The notes: a model not told the origin generated them from the sequence alone. Positions 1-13,600 are shown, counted from the first letter of the stretch. The stretch is 64,000 bases of DNA from Bostrychus sinensis (GCA_020698575.1 CM036245.1:14779479-14843478), one strand, 5' to 3'. Numbers and translations: made by a program.

Positions 1-528
1 GAGAGAGGAGCACAGACACAGTGCCATTTGCCAAGGCAGCTATATTTTGCACATTTTTGACATAATAAATCATAAATTGTGGTCTCATGCTATACAGAGG
101 TATATATGTTTATGTTCTGAATGAACTGACTGGCTTCTCAAAAGTAGATGAATCCAAAAAATGAGCCAGTCTTTTGAACGGTTCTTTAAAATAAACATAT
201 CCCAAAGATTTGACTCCCATTAAAGAGCCATAAATGCCATTGCTAATAAAATCCAACTTCAAAATGGTTACTGAAAAATAAATTATTACTGTCCAAAATG
301 AAAATCTGCCTGTCTTTGACAATATGGCAGGTTTTTACCTCTCTCCATTTTTACCTCCACTAAGAAGGTTATGTTTTGGCCAGTTTGTTCAAGGAAGCTC
401 AGAAATGGAAATAAATTAATAGTTATTCAAAGATAATAACTCCATCCACAAGGGGTCAGTAAAGGAACAAATCATTAGTTTGATAGTTGTGCACTATATG
501 GCCAGTACTTGTATGTATACTATAACAC

Positions 529-713
529 ACAGTGGCATAGTGGTTAGCACTCTCGCCTCCCAGCATGAACGTCCCAGGTTAGATTCCCAAGCCTTTCCGT
601 GCGGAGTTTGCATGTACTCCGCATGTCTGCACAGGTTTCCCATCCCATACCACTAAAAACCATTGGCTTAGGTTGGCCCATAGTCGCAGCAGCTCAGGAT
701 TAACCCTCCATCT
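529..713 (+). repeat. tRNA-like SINE, near full length
   Basis: Head CAGTGGCATAGTGGTTAGCA followed by CTCTCGCCTCCCAGCA resembles a tRNA-derived A/B-box head. The tail ends GGCCCATAGTCGC. The same head and tail recur at least 15 more times in the window in both orientations, marking a dispersed fish SINE family. Confidence 0.8.
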
Positions 714-734
714 GACCATCTATCTTGTATTTAT

Positions 735-1165
735 GTTGCCTATAAAAAGTTTTCACCCCCTTTACACATATTTTCTTTATTTTTGCCGTACGACCATAAT
801 GTGAAGCAAACAAAAATGTGACTGTGAGTGTGAGGAAGTATTCACCCCCTTTTTAAAGAGGCCCCTGAATAAGATCTGCTGTTATTTACTCTCAGAAGTC
901 ACAGAAATAGTTAGATAAGGTCGGTCTGTCTGGAATAATATAGTCATAATGCCACAAAACACAATTTAATTCATCATTTACAAACTAAAGTGAAGCCTGG
1001 CGGTGGCAGGATTGTGCTGTGAGGATTTTTCTCACTGACAGAAACTGGGAAACTGGTCAAAGCTGAGAGAACGAAGGATGATGCTAAATACAGGAAAATG
1101 ACTCAACAGTGCTGTAAAATGCATCCAACTAAAGGAGCCTGAGCTGTTTTTAGATGAAGAATGAG
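735..1165 (+). mobile_element. degenerate Tc1/mariner-type transposon
   Basis: One end carries TATAAAAAGTTTTCACCCCC. The interior GAAGCCTGGCGGTGGCAGGA and GGGAAACTGGTCAAAGCTGA match the part of Tc1-like transposase genes that encodes the catalytic-core region. The frame is destroyed. Boundaries are approximate. Confidence 0.7.
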
Positions 1166-1469
1166 CAAAAATCCTATAAACCAAGCTCATCACAAGGCCA
1201 AATCACAAGGTTATCTTTCAAACTAGAGAGATATTACTTATGTATGTATTTTTATTTATTTGTATCAATTTCTGCTCATATTTTATTTACGTTGGTCATG
1301 CCTTCTCAACCAGGTCTGTAGCTTCTTATTTTTCATCTCTTTACCCCCTGTGTGCGTGTGTCTTTGTCAGTTTGTCAGCATCTGTGACTTTGCGAAGATG
1401 ACTTCCCTGCGCACTTGGGTCGTCCCGTGTGATTGCTTAACTGTCAGGTTGTGAGCGCTGAAGAGTCAC

Positions 1470-1600
1470 CTTTGGGTCTTGGTGGTGAGCTGGCACGGGT
1501 GGCCGATGTCCCGGTGCGTTTGGGACGGGTTAAAGTACTCCTCAGCTGTCAGCGCGCCCGGATTGGTGACTGCGGGACAGGACATCTGGGTCACCAAAGC
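1470..1600 (-). CDS. ankrd13b: ankrd13b exon 10 (last exon inside the window)
   Basis: 131 bp, acceptor TTGTCTGCAG, donor CAAAG|GTGACT. Encodes ALVTQMSCPAVTNPGALTAE, then EYFNP and a tail ending QLTTKTQ, matching the TAEEYFNP...ELTTKTQKFKAKLW region of the family. The next exon should begin with the FKAKLW block, which I do not see between 1 and 1469, so the gene continues beyond the left edge. Confidence 0.94.
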
Positions 1601-4600
1601 CTGCAGACAATTAATTATGAAAAAGATGGATAAATAAAATAAGCACAGGCATATCGCAGTTAAAAGTGACCAGTGCAGCAGCATCTAGAGCGCACACAGA
1701 CTAAAATAAACTGGTAAATTGTTAAAATTTAGAGCATAGATCAGTGGTTCACAAAGTGCGGTACAGGTTCCACTGGTGGTACGCAGACTTTTTAGCGGTA
1801 CTCAGAAGTGTCTGTTTTTTTTTTTTTTAGTCCTTGTTTAGTTGTGGTTTAGCCCTGGTTTAGTTCAGATTTAGTCCAGGTTTAGTCCTGGAACAAATCT
1901 GTTATGGAGCTGGTTTTGTCCTGGTTTAGTCCTTGTTTAGTTGTGATTTAGTTGTGGTTTAGTCCTGGTTTAGTTCAGATTTAGTCTTGGTTTAGTCCTG
2001 GTACAAACCTGGCATGGACACGGTCTAGTCCTGGTTCAGACCTGCATTAGGCTTGTGTTCATCTTTTAAAAATGACACTTAGAAAATGAAATATTTTGTA
2101 CAAATATTTGGTACTTTATATGAAAAGTTTGAAAATCACTGGCCTAGATGACTTTTTCCCCACACAAATTATTCCTATAACAATATGCTGCTTGATCAAA
2201 CACTACTACACTCACAAGAACACACAAAGGATACTTTCCTTTTAGGTCCATACTCCAAATGCTTTGCAACAACAATAACAATATATTTTCTCTGTCTTGT
2301 CCTCTTTTATAGAATCAGACATTTGTCAAGATATAAATCACAGATGTTAGCTGAACAAGCAAAACAGCATTTCTTTGACAAAAACAAAAAACAAAACAAA
2401 AACGTCTATACCACTTTTATTCTCTTCTTTTATACTATGTGGGATAGATATTTTAATCAAGACTTAGCTTAACACAATGCAGGTAAAGGTCATAGGTAAT
2501 TTTAAAGGTAATTTAAATGAGCCAAATAATAAAAGGTTTTACTTAAAAAAAAGAAAAAAACAGGCTCTATTTATTTTTTGGGAGGTAAATTGTGCTGTTA
2601 GTTATTGATCCAACAATAATCCTACACTGAGCCAATGAACGCGTCTGGATGAACAAATACACAAATGCTCAAGCTAAAAGGTTTAAACCAAGATGTCTGT
2701 TGGATTTTATAAGCCACGCACTTTTTTCTTTGCTGAAACTTCATTTTCAAGGTTTTTGAGGAGCTGTTTTCGTCTTTATCATCTACTGTACATATAACTT
2801 GCACTAATGACTTAAATGGTTGTGTTACTCTGGTTACACACAGATTGTAAAGCCTTTCATTTCTTATTTCAGGCTCTTAAATGTTAAGGTCTAGACAGCT
2901 CTGCTTCTGACCTTTACAGCTGCACAAAATATCTGCAAAATGCCAGAAGGGTGAGTTTTTTTTTCTTTAGTCAGCAGCACTGCAGAGGCATAATACAGTA
3001 GAGACAGAAAATGAGAAAAAGCATAGAAACCATAAAGGAGACTGTGCAAATGTATGAGTCAGACTGTAAATGCTTCTTACAGAAGGAAATGTAAAAATAT
3101 AATCAATATTTTAGAGCGACTTCTGAGCCTCCGAGAGATGGTTTCAGTCACAGTTGGACAAGTCGTATACTGTTTGGCAGGTACCAAAAAACGGTAGAGT
3201 TACATCTGCAATTATCATTATGCACAGGGCAAAGGATTATATCTGGGGCTCTTTCTCTCAGTTATCTCAGTTTTCAGGAAACCTAGAAAACCCATAATAA
3301 TCTGTAGGGCACTGCACAATATATTACAAAATTATTGTTATCCCAATATCAGCAATGTCCATCCATCCATCTTCTTCCACTTTATCCAGGGCCGGGTCGC
3401 GGAGGCTGCAGTCTAAGCAGGGACATCCAGACTTCCCCCCCGAACACTTCCTCCAGCTCCTCCGGGGGAATCCCAAGGCGTTCCCGGGCCAGCTGAGAGA
3501 CATAGTCCCTCCAGCGTGTCCTAGGTCTTCCCCGAGGCCTTCTCCCGGTGGGACATGCCCGGAACACCTCCCCAGGAAGGCGTCCCTGAGGCATCCAGAA
3601 CAGATACCTGAGCCACCTCAGTTGGCTCCTCTCGATGTGGAGGAGCAGCAGCGGCTCTACTCTGAGCTCCTCCCGAGTGACTGAGCTCCTGCCCCCTCTC
3701 TCTAAGGGTGCGCCCAGCCACCCTGCGGAGGAAACTAATTTTGGCTGCTTGTATCCAAAATCTTGTCCTTTCGGTCATGACCCAAAGCTCATGACCATAG
3801 GTCGACCGGTAAATCGAGAGCTTCGCTTTTCGGCTCAGCTCCTTCAGCAATATCTATATCGCAAAAATCTAAATATATCGCAATAAAGCTATGGTCAGAT
3901 TTACACTGAAGAATCCCATTCCTTCCTGAGCCTTAAATAAAAATGTGTTGTGACTAAATAAAAATGTTTCACTTTAAGTAGTAATTTCCTTAATTTAGTC
4001 ACAATTTAGCCTTGTTTTATTCCTGGTTTAGTCTGTGTTAAGTTTTGAGTGAATTTAACTTACTATGTCAAAATAGTAGGCTCTATTTTAAAATATCGCA
4101 AAAATATTGTTATCTGTATATAAAGTGTGATCTTACTCCATTGTTGGGGCCCATGTGTTGTTCAGCGATGCCCAGGAAGTTCTGCAGTGGAGTCTTCCCA
4201 CCTGCAAAGACAATGCACAGAAATTATTACATTTTGACAAATTATTAAATTTACATTCATTGTAAGGGAACAGTGGTGCAGTGGGTTGGTTTGCTGGTGA
4301 GTCGTTGTGTCCCTGGGCAAAACACTTCACCCCAGCTGAAAAAAATTGTGCTGGCATCAGATTGCAGTTTAGCATCGTGCACGTGATACACCATTACGGC
4401 TTGTGAAAGGCAAAGGCAGCCCTGCAGAAACAAACTAATTAATTTATAAATGTCCTTAACCTTTCAGCCAAGTGTTTTTAAAAGAAACATAAATACACTA
4501 ATGGCTCCTTGTCTGTTTTATCTAAGCAAAGTTAAGGTTTAAGAATATTTTGTGGTTATTCTACCAAGAACTTTACATGGTTTACTTGGTTTTGATGGAT

Positions 4601-7600
4601 TTCTTTCATTGCTTTTAACTCTAATGCACGTATAAGGCAGCTGTCCAACTTGTGGCATGTTTGTGGATCTTTAATACATTTTTCAGGCAGATAAAAGAAG
4701 TAGTGCAATAACAAACAGCTGGAAGACACACAAGGAAAAGGCAAACACAGTGAGTAGTGCAAACCCGATTCTTAAAAAGATAGGACAATCTGTAAAATGC
4801 AACATAATGCATTGGTTTGACAGTGGTCATCTAAACCTGGGCACACACTACACAATTTTTTGCCTGATTTTCTAATGATTCACAGTTGTGCAGAGTCTGT
4901 ACCAGTCAGCCCAGAAATCGGCTAGTGTGGGAGGTTTTGACACTCAAATCAGCATATGTGTGCGGCACACAGACATGACCAGACCTCAGTCACAGTAAAT
5001 CAAACATGGTTAAATTTCAAAGCTGACTCTCGCCGTTGATCACGTGACTGTCAAGTGGTTGTGAACACTTCTGTATAAAGCCCTATCAGACCCGAGTGGC
5101 ATTTATAGGCTAGATAAAGAAAAAATATTCTGCATTTAACAGGAATTATGACGTTTATAAATAAAAAAGACTGGATTATTGCAGCTCTTTTTGTGTTACA
5201 TGAGGAAGATGTCATCTGAACAAGCTCAGGTCAGCTAACATTAGTGATATTACTGCAGCAATTTATTCATTACTACACCACGATAAAAGCTTCTCTAACA
5301 TGTTGTGTAGAGTTTAAAGACCTGTAGAGGTCCTGCTGTTCTCCTCTGACACTCGTTGCATATAGCACACCATATTGTGAACAGGGGTGACATTCAGGCA
5401 CAGCCACTGGTGCAGTAATTAAATGTGTGATCCCCAGTCTTTCATTCTTCAGAGCAAATTCTGCTGAAACCAGTCGGTTAGTGTGTGCTCCTAGTCTTTT
5501 CAAAATCTGTAACAACTGAGAAAGTCGTGATGTGTCCCCAGCTTTACTGAAATTAGGTGCAAAATACTCATTCTAGCTGTTTTTTTAATAGTAAAAGCTT
5601 TTCTCTGTTCAACTTTTTTGAGATGTGTTGCTGCCATCAATTTCAAAGTGAGCTCTTTCTATTTCATGAAACGCTAAAATATCTCACTTTAAACACCTGA
5701 TGTATTGTTTATGGTCTGCGGAATATAAAGAATAGCTTAATGGGATTTGCAGATCATACCCCGTCCCAACTGAGTTTGTACTTGTATCACCCACAGGACC
5801 ACAGCACATGTCACAGATGGGGACTGTCTGTGACTGAGGGGAGCTTCTCAGAGGAGCATCTTATGTTTGATTGAAGCCGACAGCGACAGAGCTGATAATC
5901 CAGTTTGATTGATACGATATGGACCAGAAAAGCCAAGAGTGTTACATGGGGCTGGTCTGGTCCCGGGGTGCTTTGGTCCAGTTCAGGTGAGAGGGATTAG
6001 TCTCTCCACACAGTGATTTATCCAGAGCAGAACTAACAGCAGCTGGAGGTCACTACAGCACAGAGGCCATAATGTGGAAAAGTAAAGCTTAAGAGCAGTG
6101 GTCTCAAAGTGAAACTGCTGAAGGGTCTCAAGATCAAAATATCTTCAATAAAATAGTTAATAGAAGTGTACACGTGTCTGCTTTTGTTGCCTTTCACGAG
6201 TTACCACCACAAATCTTCAGCTCTGCCTTCTGTCTTTTTCTCAGAGCCAGATAATAATCATATTAATACAACATTTGATCATGTACAACATTTAACTTGA
6301 CACTGAGGTAATTCATTGTTCTGTATAGATTTAGTATTTGCTGATACAAATATCTTGTTGCTTGTGTAGCAAAATAGCTTAAAAAGTAAATTGGGATTTT
6401 ATTAATGTTCAGGAAAGGCCACAAATGGGTCATGGGAAGAAATTATTATTATACATTTTTGGTGTGGCTCAGTAACACCTTGTCAGCCACAAGGGAGCAG
6501 CAAATGAACAAATTATTAGTTTAAGTAGATTCTTTACCAACTGCACTGACTTTTGGGGTCCCACTGAATAAGAGCATTTACCCCTGAACTTTTTGGTTTA
6601 AATGATTTAACTTGTGTGCTAGCTACACGATGTCTGTGATGTACCTTTGGTTTTGTTCTTGTTTTGGTCCGTCAGATGGTCCGTCCTGGTTCTGGTGATG
6701 AGCTCCACGTTGGACGCAGCGTACACCTTTAACAAAAAATAAATACATAAATGAATACATAAATAATAATAATAATAATAATAATTCACTTTTGTTAAAC
6801 CACTCCTATACTCAACAAAAAGCGCTTATATGTGTGTTCATTAGTACTTTATTGTAAGTAAATTAAATCCAAGTTCCAATTTTTTTTTAACTTAAATTCA
6901 ACATAAAAAATACTATAAATATATAAAATAAAAATATGACTTTATTTTTTTTACTATATATTTATGTTCAGAATAAACCTTAAAAAATCATAGTTATCAT
7001 TTTTATATAAATTTACTACAAAGAAAAATAACTACACTTTGAATTCCTAAAAAATACAATACATAATGAAATACAGTACTAAATTCAGTTAATATTCTTT
7101 AGCAGTCAGACGCTTAACTTTTGTAAATTTTAATAGTCCAATAAGAAAAGATTGCAAAAAAGTTCTTCTTATTATCAAATTATGAAATAATCCCAAGTAC
7201 CCTCTACACAGTGCTTGCAGGGCCCGCGTACCCCTGGTTGGGAAACACTGCTCTACTAGACCTGGTTATTTTTTCTCTGCAGCAGTTTTTACAGAGGTGC
7301 TCTAAAGCAGTGGTTCCCAAAGTGGGGTCCGGGGCCCTCTGTTGGGCCGCAAAGGTACTGCAGGGCGGCCGCCAGAGGTTTTAAGCACATAAAAACAAAT
7401 TAAGTTTGAAGTTAATTACAATGAATAAAGAATGAAGTTTTATACAGTACTTAAAACTAATTTTAAGCTATTTTTACTCAACAGTCTGTGATTTATGTAA
7501 CATTTTTTCATAGAACTCGATAGGGAAAAAAATACCATCATCATTGGAATTAAGTAAAGTTTATTGTTGGATTTTCTCATTTTTAAGGGGGCCCTGACAC

Positions 7601-10600
7601 TCCTCACTTTGGGAATGGCTGCTCTAAAGAAAAGAACAGTTTAACTATCACTAAAACATAGAAAGTTGAACAACAATGCACTGACGCTCTGATTAGGAAA
7701 AACTTGGGACTAAGATGAGATAAACTGAGAAACTCTGGTTAAGGTCAGTGGTTCCCAAATGGTGGGTTGAGCCCCTAAGTGTGCCCAAAATAGCAGGGTG
7801 CAGTGATTACGTGTCTATGGGAGCTCCTCACTGGGGCTCATAAGACAGAAAACACCTATTAAACATTAAACAATGTCTTGACCAGGAATAGGCGAGCTTT
7901 AAAAGTGTCCTAAAGGGGAGTCTGTGTTTTGTATCGCTCAATCAATGAAGAAGAAAATAGCTGTTTTTCGGGGCAGAGTGTTGTTTTACAGTACGAGCTG
8001 TCTGAACCGCTTTAAAGACTGGTGACAGATGGAGCTGACACTTCACATCGATCCTTTCAGGAGGTCATAAAAACAAACTGGGTCAAAGATAACGCTATGA
8101 GAAAGAGGCAGAGGGGGAAAAAGTATTCAAGTAAATGTACTGTTACTTCAAAATATTATGCCTCAGGTGGAAGTGAAAGTACTCAGCAAAATTATTACTT
8201 GAGTAAACGTTAATGTTAAGTTTTTTAAGCAGAAAGTATGTATACTTACTGCTACTATGGCTGTTAGCACTACTAGGAATTCTACTATTACTATTACTGC
8301 TACTATTGCTGCAGCAACTACTACTGCTATACAACTTACTACAACTACTGCCAAAAACTGCTATAACTTGTACTACTGCTGCTGCTGCTTCTACTACTAT
8401 AACTTAACTATAACTACTGCAATTATGACTACTACAGCTGCTACAACGAGTACTGCTGGTGCTGCTTCTCTTACTACTAACACTATTACTTTTACTCCAA
8501 AAAGCACCCAAGTCAAATCAAAAGTATGTTTTAGAAAAAAATACTCTCAAAGTACATATTCTTCCAAAAATGTATATTTAATAACAACCAATGTCATATT
8601 TTTACAGCTTTTTTGTCATCTGGGGCTAAAAATCCTTCTCGTGTAGCTCTTATAAATGCATGTGTCATAATTTAACATGTCCTCGGAACTCACTGCCTAA
8701 AATAACTTGACTGATACTGGAAACTCTCAAAATGAAGTGGACTTTCTGGAAATTTTAAACTGTCAGACATGGCAGCTGTTTCTGGTCATTTTAAGAGATC
8801 AGGGAGCTGTCACTGCTTTACCTTGGCCTCGTATCCATTCACTGTCTCCGTCTTCTCGCTCCTCCATCCCAGGATGCCCGACTTATTCCTGGAAAATCAA
8901 CAAAGAGAGAAAGTCAAGGCTGTTTCTAAGAAATATTGCTGCAAAGCAGAATTAATCAAGTGTTATGTAAAGAGCAATTTGGTGCAGATTTTAGTCGCTA
9001 ATATTCACAGTAAAGTCTTGTAGCTATGGCTGATTATGTCCCAGTTTGTCATCCAAGAACCAGCAGCGCAATGTGCAATTAGGACACTAGCCCAGAAGTT
9101 AGTGAGGCACAGTTCATCCGAATAATTGAGTAAACTCACTAAAGACCGAACGCTAAGAGAGACGTGACTTTGTAATTTCAATAAGAAACACTTTTATTGT
9201 TCTGAAATGTACGTATAGTCAACACCAAATACTACTTGCAGATGCAGTTGTCTTGGTGTGGGTATTGGCTAATATCTCTGCAGCTATCGACATGAAACAA
9301 AAACTGGCACAAAGTTTACACTCTTATGTATGTGTCAGTTCGAATGGCCTCAAGTGAAGTTATTTCATCAAAAAGTGGTGACAGTATTCAGACATACAGG
9401 CGTGACTGCTGTCGGTAGACTCTGCATTAAGATTATTATGGTGTGGTGATAAACACAGTTGCTAAAAAAAATGACCAGGTTCAGTATTTGTGGATTTTGT
9501 GTTTTGATATTTCTTTTAAAAACCTTTATATCCTACAGGCCCCTGCCCTCTATCTGAGGTTTTAACATCATCAGATTCTGCAATGTGAACACAACCAAGA
9601 ATTACTGGGGGAAAACTACATTTCCAAAAAACCTACCTTTGCTTGAACACACGGGAAAAAATAAGTTATGCTGTAATATTCAGATGTTTCAGATATATAA
9701 TATATTTTATTAGAAGTGATAGACTACATGCAAAAAAGTATTTCTGGTTTTGTAGTTGTTTATTTGAGATAAAACGGCCATGTACTGTTTGCGTCTGCTA
9801 TCTTTATATTTTATTTATAGTAATTCATGCACATCTCTTTCAGGTCTTAATTTCAGAGAAGTATTGAATGTGTTGAGTTTGTTATACATTATATTTCCAA
9901 AAGTATTAGCTCACCTGCCTCACGCATATGAACTTAAGTGTTATCCCATTCTTAATCCATAGAGTTTAATATGATGTCAGCCCACTCTTTGCATCTATCT
10001 ATGTCAGACTTCTATGTGTCTGATGTTCTCGTCCAACGTTAGACACTGATGTTGGACGAGAAGGCCTGGCTCACAGTCTTCGCTCTAATTCATCCCAAAG
10101 GTGTTCTCGGGTTGAGGTCAGGACTCTGTGCAGGCCAGTCAAGTTCTTCCACACCAAACTTGCTATCCATGTTTTTATGGACCGTGCTTTGTGCAGTCAT
10201 GCTGGAACAGGAAATGGCCATCCCCAAACTGTTCCCACAAAGTTGGGAGCATGGGATTGTCCAAAATCTCTTGCTGAAGGATTTGGAGTTAATTTCACTG
10301 GCCAAGCCTAGCTCCTAAAAACAACCCCACACCATAATCCCAATTCAATTATTTGGGTGGCTGAGTGAATACTTTTGGAAATATAGTGTAATTATGATGA
10401 GACAATAGAACTCTTCATCCTTTTATTACTATACTATGACCAATTCACAGAGACATAAGTAGAGTTGTAGTCTGACTTAAAAATATGTTAAATCAACCAC
10501 TAGTCTCTTCTATTAATACTTTTTGTTTATTCCATAAAAGTGCATATCCCTAACAGTGTGTTATAAATAGCTGCCTGACCAAACTTGTTATTGTTCTGCA

Positions 10601-13600
10601 GCTAAAGCACCGCAGAGTCGTCCTCACGCATGACTGGCAAACGGGGCAGTAACTCTGGCCCCGACTGCTGCCTCTGGAGCATCATAAATAGATTATTGGC
10701 ATGTGGACAGGAGTGCTGAGCCAGGGATACAGGCTGAGGTGACAGTGAGGTGCAAGTCAGACAGGAAGATGATTACAAACACCTCCACCTCACACTCCTT
10801 ATTTGGTCATGTTAACATTCACTTCCTGTCGCTGCATCTTGGGACTCCTATCTGTCACTGTCAACAGAAAGACTCGATATTTCCACTTTTCTATTTTTTG
10901 CCAGGTCTTTTGCCAAGAAGTACTCAATGCATTTAAATAAAAGTACTATTACTTCCAAATATTTTTGTTCAATTGGAAGTAAAAGTCTGACGTTAAAGTT
11001 TCCTTATTTACAAATACTTCTACTACTACCACTGCTGCTACTAAACTACTATTTCTTCTACTAGCGCTACTACAACTAGTGGTACTACTACTAATGCTAC
11101 TACTCTTACTACTCTACTCAATTATTGCCACCACTACCCACTACTATGAGAAAAAATAAAGAAGCATCGAGTGTAAAATTCGCTTAAGTAAAGAGTAGTT
11201 ACTGCTACTACCGTCACTACTAGAGCTACCACTATTACCGTGAGTACTTCTACTACTACAACTACTAATACTTGTACGACTACTACTGCTACCACCACAA
11301 TTACGTCTACTACTACTCCTGACATTACCACTAACTGCTACTACTACAACTTCTGCTATTACTACTTCTGTTACACTTATCAAAGTTTAAAATGACCTTT
11401 TCTTACTATGTTTACAAAATAAATTAATTAAATTAATTCTTGTGTTATAATATTTTGAAGAAACAGTACTATTACTTGAGTACTAGTTTTGTGTACTATT
11501 TCCCTTTCATTAACACTGATAATAGTGTTTTCTATACACACATTTAACAGTTACAACTATTTCAACAGACAAATATGACCTAGAATTTCTTCAAGTTGTC
11601 AGTAATAAGTGATAATGTAGAATTAATGATATTGCTGTCTGTTTGTGTCACTTGCTGCAGCCTCAAATGCATTTTGACAGCCAGAGAACGTGCCTGACCT
11701 TGTGGCTCCACTGTGGGCTGCAGCGTAGGAGACAGCAGCGACAATGGACTGATTTTTACATGAAAAAAAGGAGGCCAGTGTTGACGGAGAACAGAGCTGC
11801 AGTCGTGGGCTCAACATGCCATTGTCAATATTTATTACTGAGTTAAATCTTTGTTTAGTCCTGGTTTAGTCCTGGAAATCCTAGCATGAGTCTTGGGTTT
11901 AGTTCTGGTTTAGAACAGGATGTGTGAAGCCTCAGTCTTGGTGTTTGCAGTTTAGTCAGCAAGATGGTCGCAGGTCCAACGACATGTATGTGAGGAATAG
12001 ATAAATGAAAATTGCCCCTGTTGAATGAATGTGAGAGTGAATGTTTGTCTGTCAGTGTCTGTCTTTGAGTCTGCCCCATGACTATCTGGTTACTGGGTGT
12101 ACCCTGACTAAGGCCCATAGATGCTGGGCTAGGTTACAGCTACTCAGAGCCGGCACAGGTGATATAGGCATCTGAAATCTTTCCTAGGGCACCAACGGAG
12201 CCCTGCAGCTACTGGAAGAAAAAGATTTGTTACTTTAGATAGGAGATTATCTTCAGCATTTGTAAGATGCGCTGAAGATAAACGGTGAGATAGGCCAAGT
12301 CCAAATCAACCTGGCTCGTTATCAGGGTTCCTGTAGGTATCGGCAAGTCTAAGTTTTATTGCCATTTTTAACATTTTTAATGCCACAAGCATCACTCAAA
12401 GCAGCTTTTAAAAAATTGCTTTTGTCATCTTTGTAATATCTCTAAACTCAGAGCTGTGGTTTCAAAAGATGAGCTTGAGATGATAATCCATGCTTTTGTC
12501 TCCTCGCGTTTAGACTACTGTAAACAGCCTGTTCATTTGTCTGCTGTGAAGCTTCTGACTTGCACTAACAGATGCGCCCATATAACCCCCATTTTAAAAT
12601 CTCTTCATTGGCCTCCGGTCACCCATAGAATACATTTTAAAATCTTACTCCTGACCTTCAGAGCCTTACCCGGGCAGGCTGCTGCTTATATCTCAGACCT
12701 GATTCGGCCCTATATATCCTCCCATACTCTGAGATCTTCAGGGCAGAACCTGTTATGGGTCCTCGCACTCGTCTTAGGACTTGAGGAGACAGATCTTTTC
12801 AAGATGTGGCACCAAGACTCTGTAGACACTTTTAAAAGGCAACAACAAGCTTTCTAGCTTCAGTGGGCCTAGGGCTGCTGACTGACTGATATTGTATTTT
12901 GCTATATTACGTACTTTAAAGTGGGTTTTTTTTTTGGATTGTATTTTATTATGTCTTTTTGTTGTGAATCACTTTGTGACTGTTGTTGGAGAAAGGTGCT
13001 GTATAGATTAACTTATTACTTACTTACAAACATACTGTCGCCGCAGCTTTAATTGTCCAAATTTATTTGCAAGTATTGTAAAATACAGTTCATAATGTGC
13101 CAGTAATGTTGAAAGTCAAACATCCGTTGTTTGGGTATATTGGTCCCAGTGGAAGCAAACTCGTTCTGCCCACGCTATTGTAGGCTACAAAAATGTAAAC
13201 TTTTTTTTACATTTTTATAGCCTATTGGAATCAAATTTATTGCTTGTTAATGCCATTTAAGGCCTTAATTTTGGCAAAAACAATTTTATGACTTTTACTG
13301 CCCCACAGGAACCCTGGCTATGGCTGAGGAACCAGACTGAAATGAAACTGATCAACAAACTCCCCAACTACCATTATAATTGTCCTTATAACCAGACTTA
13401 ATGCATTGTGCTGGGTGTCTAACCTCTCAAAGGCAATGTTGCGGGTGTCCAGCTGAGTAGTGACCACAGGGGCCGACAGCCTGGCTGCGACCTGCTCATC
13501 ACTGGGCAGAGTGGCCCCAAGGAGCCCCAGAGCGCCCCCTGTCCCACAGCAGGCGCCGTTACCGCCCCGTCCGACAGGAAGAGAGGCCAGGGACGACACG

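Larger units (their letters stand above)
1..1469. other. ankrd13b intron 10 (partial)
   Basis: No coding exon recognised on either strand. Contains a SINE copy (about 529-713) and a Tc1/mariner relic (about 735-1165). The first 500 bases are AT-rich without a structure I can name. Confidence 0.7.
1601..4136. other. ankrd13b intron 9
   Basis: Holds the hAT element at 1742-2141, a LINE fragment at 3354-3850 and a short TTTAGTC-rich relic near 3985-4040. Between 2150 and 3350 I see no conserved exon or named repeat. Confidence 0.7.
6727..8821. other. ankrd13b intron 7
   Basis: Contains an (ATA)n microsatellite, an hAT-like right end near 7232-7250 (TTGGGAAACACTG), the complete hAT-like element at 7308-7621, another relic starting GTCAGTGGTTCCCAAA near 7745, and the trinucleotide-rich repeat at 8105-8530. 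Confidence 0.65.
8889..13423. other. ankrd13b intron 6
   Basis: Holds a Tc1-like element (9885-10390), a trinucleotide-rich repeat (10925-11510), a SINE tail (11945-12145) and an inverted-repeat element containing an L2 LINE 3' end (12323-13316). About 8890-9880 and 10391-10920 contain nothing I recognise. Confidence 0.65.

Noticed and set aside
529..713. A real tRNA gene in the SINE head
   Set aside because: The head resembles A/B-box sequence but occurs many times with the same non-tRNA body. No full cloverleaf was seen.
3355..3684. Plus-strand 109-codon Pro-rich frame
   Set aside because: It is the antisense shadow of a LINE reverse-transcriptase fragment encoded on the minus strand.
8257..8646. 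129-codon Thr-rich open frame
   Set aside because: Produced by ACT/GCT triplet periodicity. Overlapping long frames occur in other phases and on the other strand, as expected for triplet repeats.
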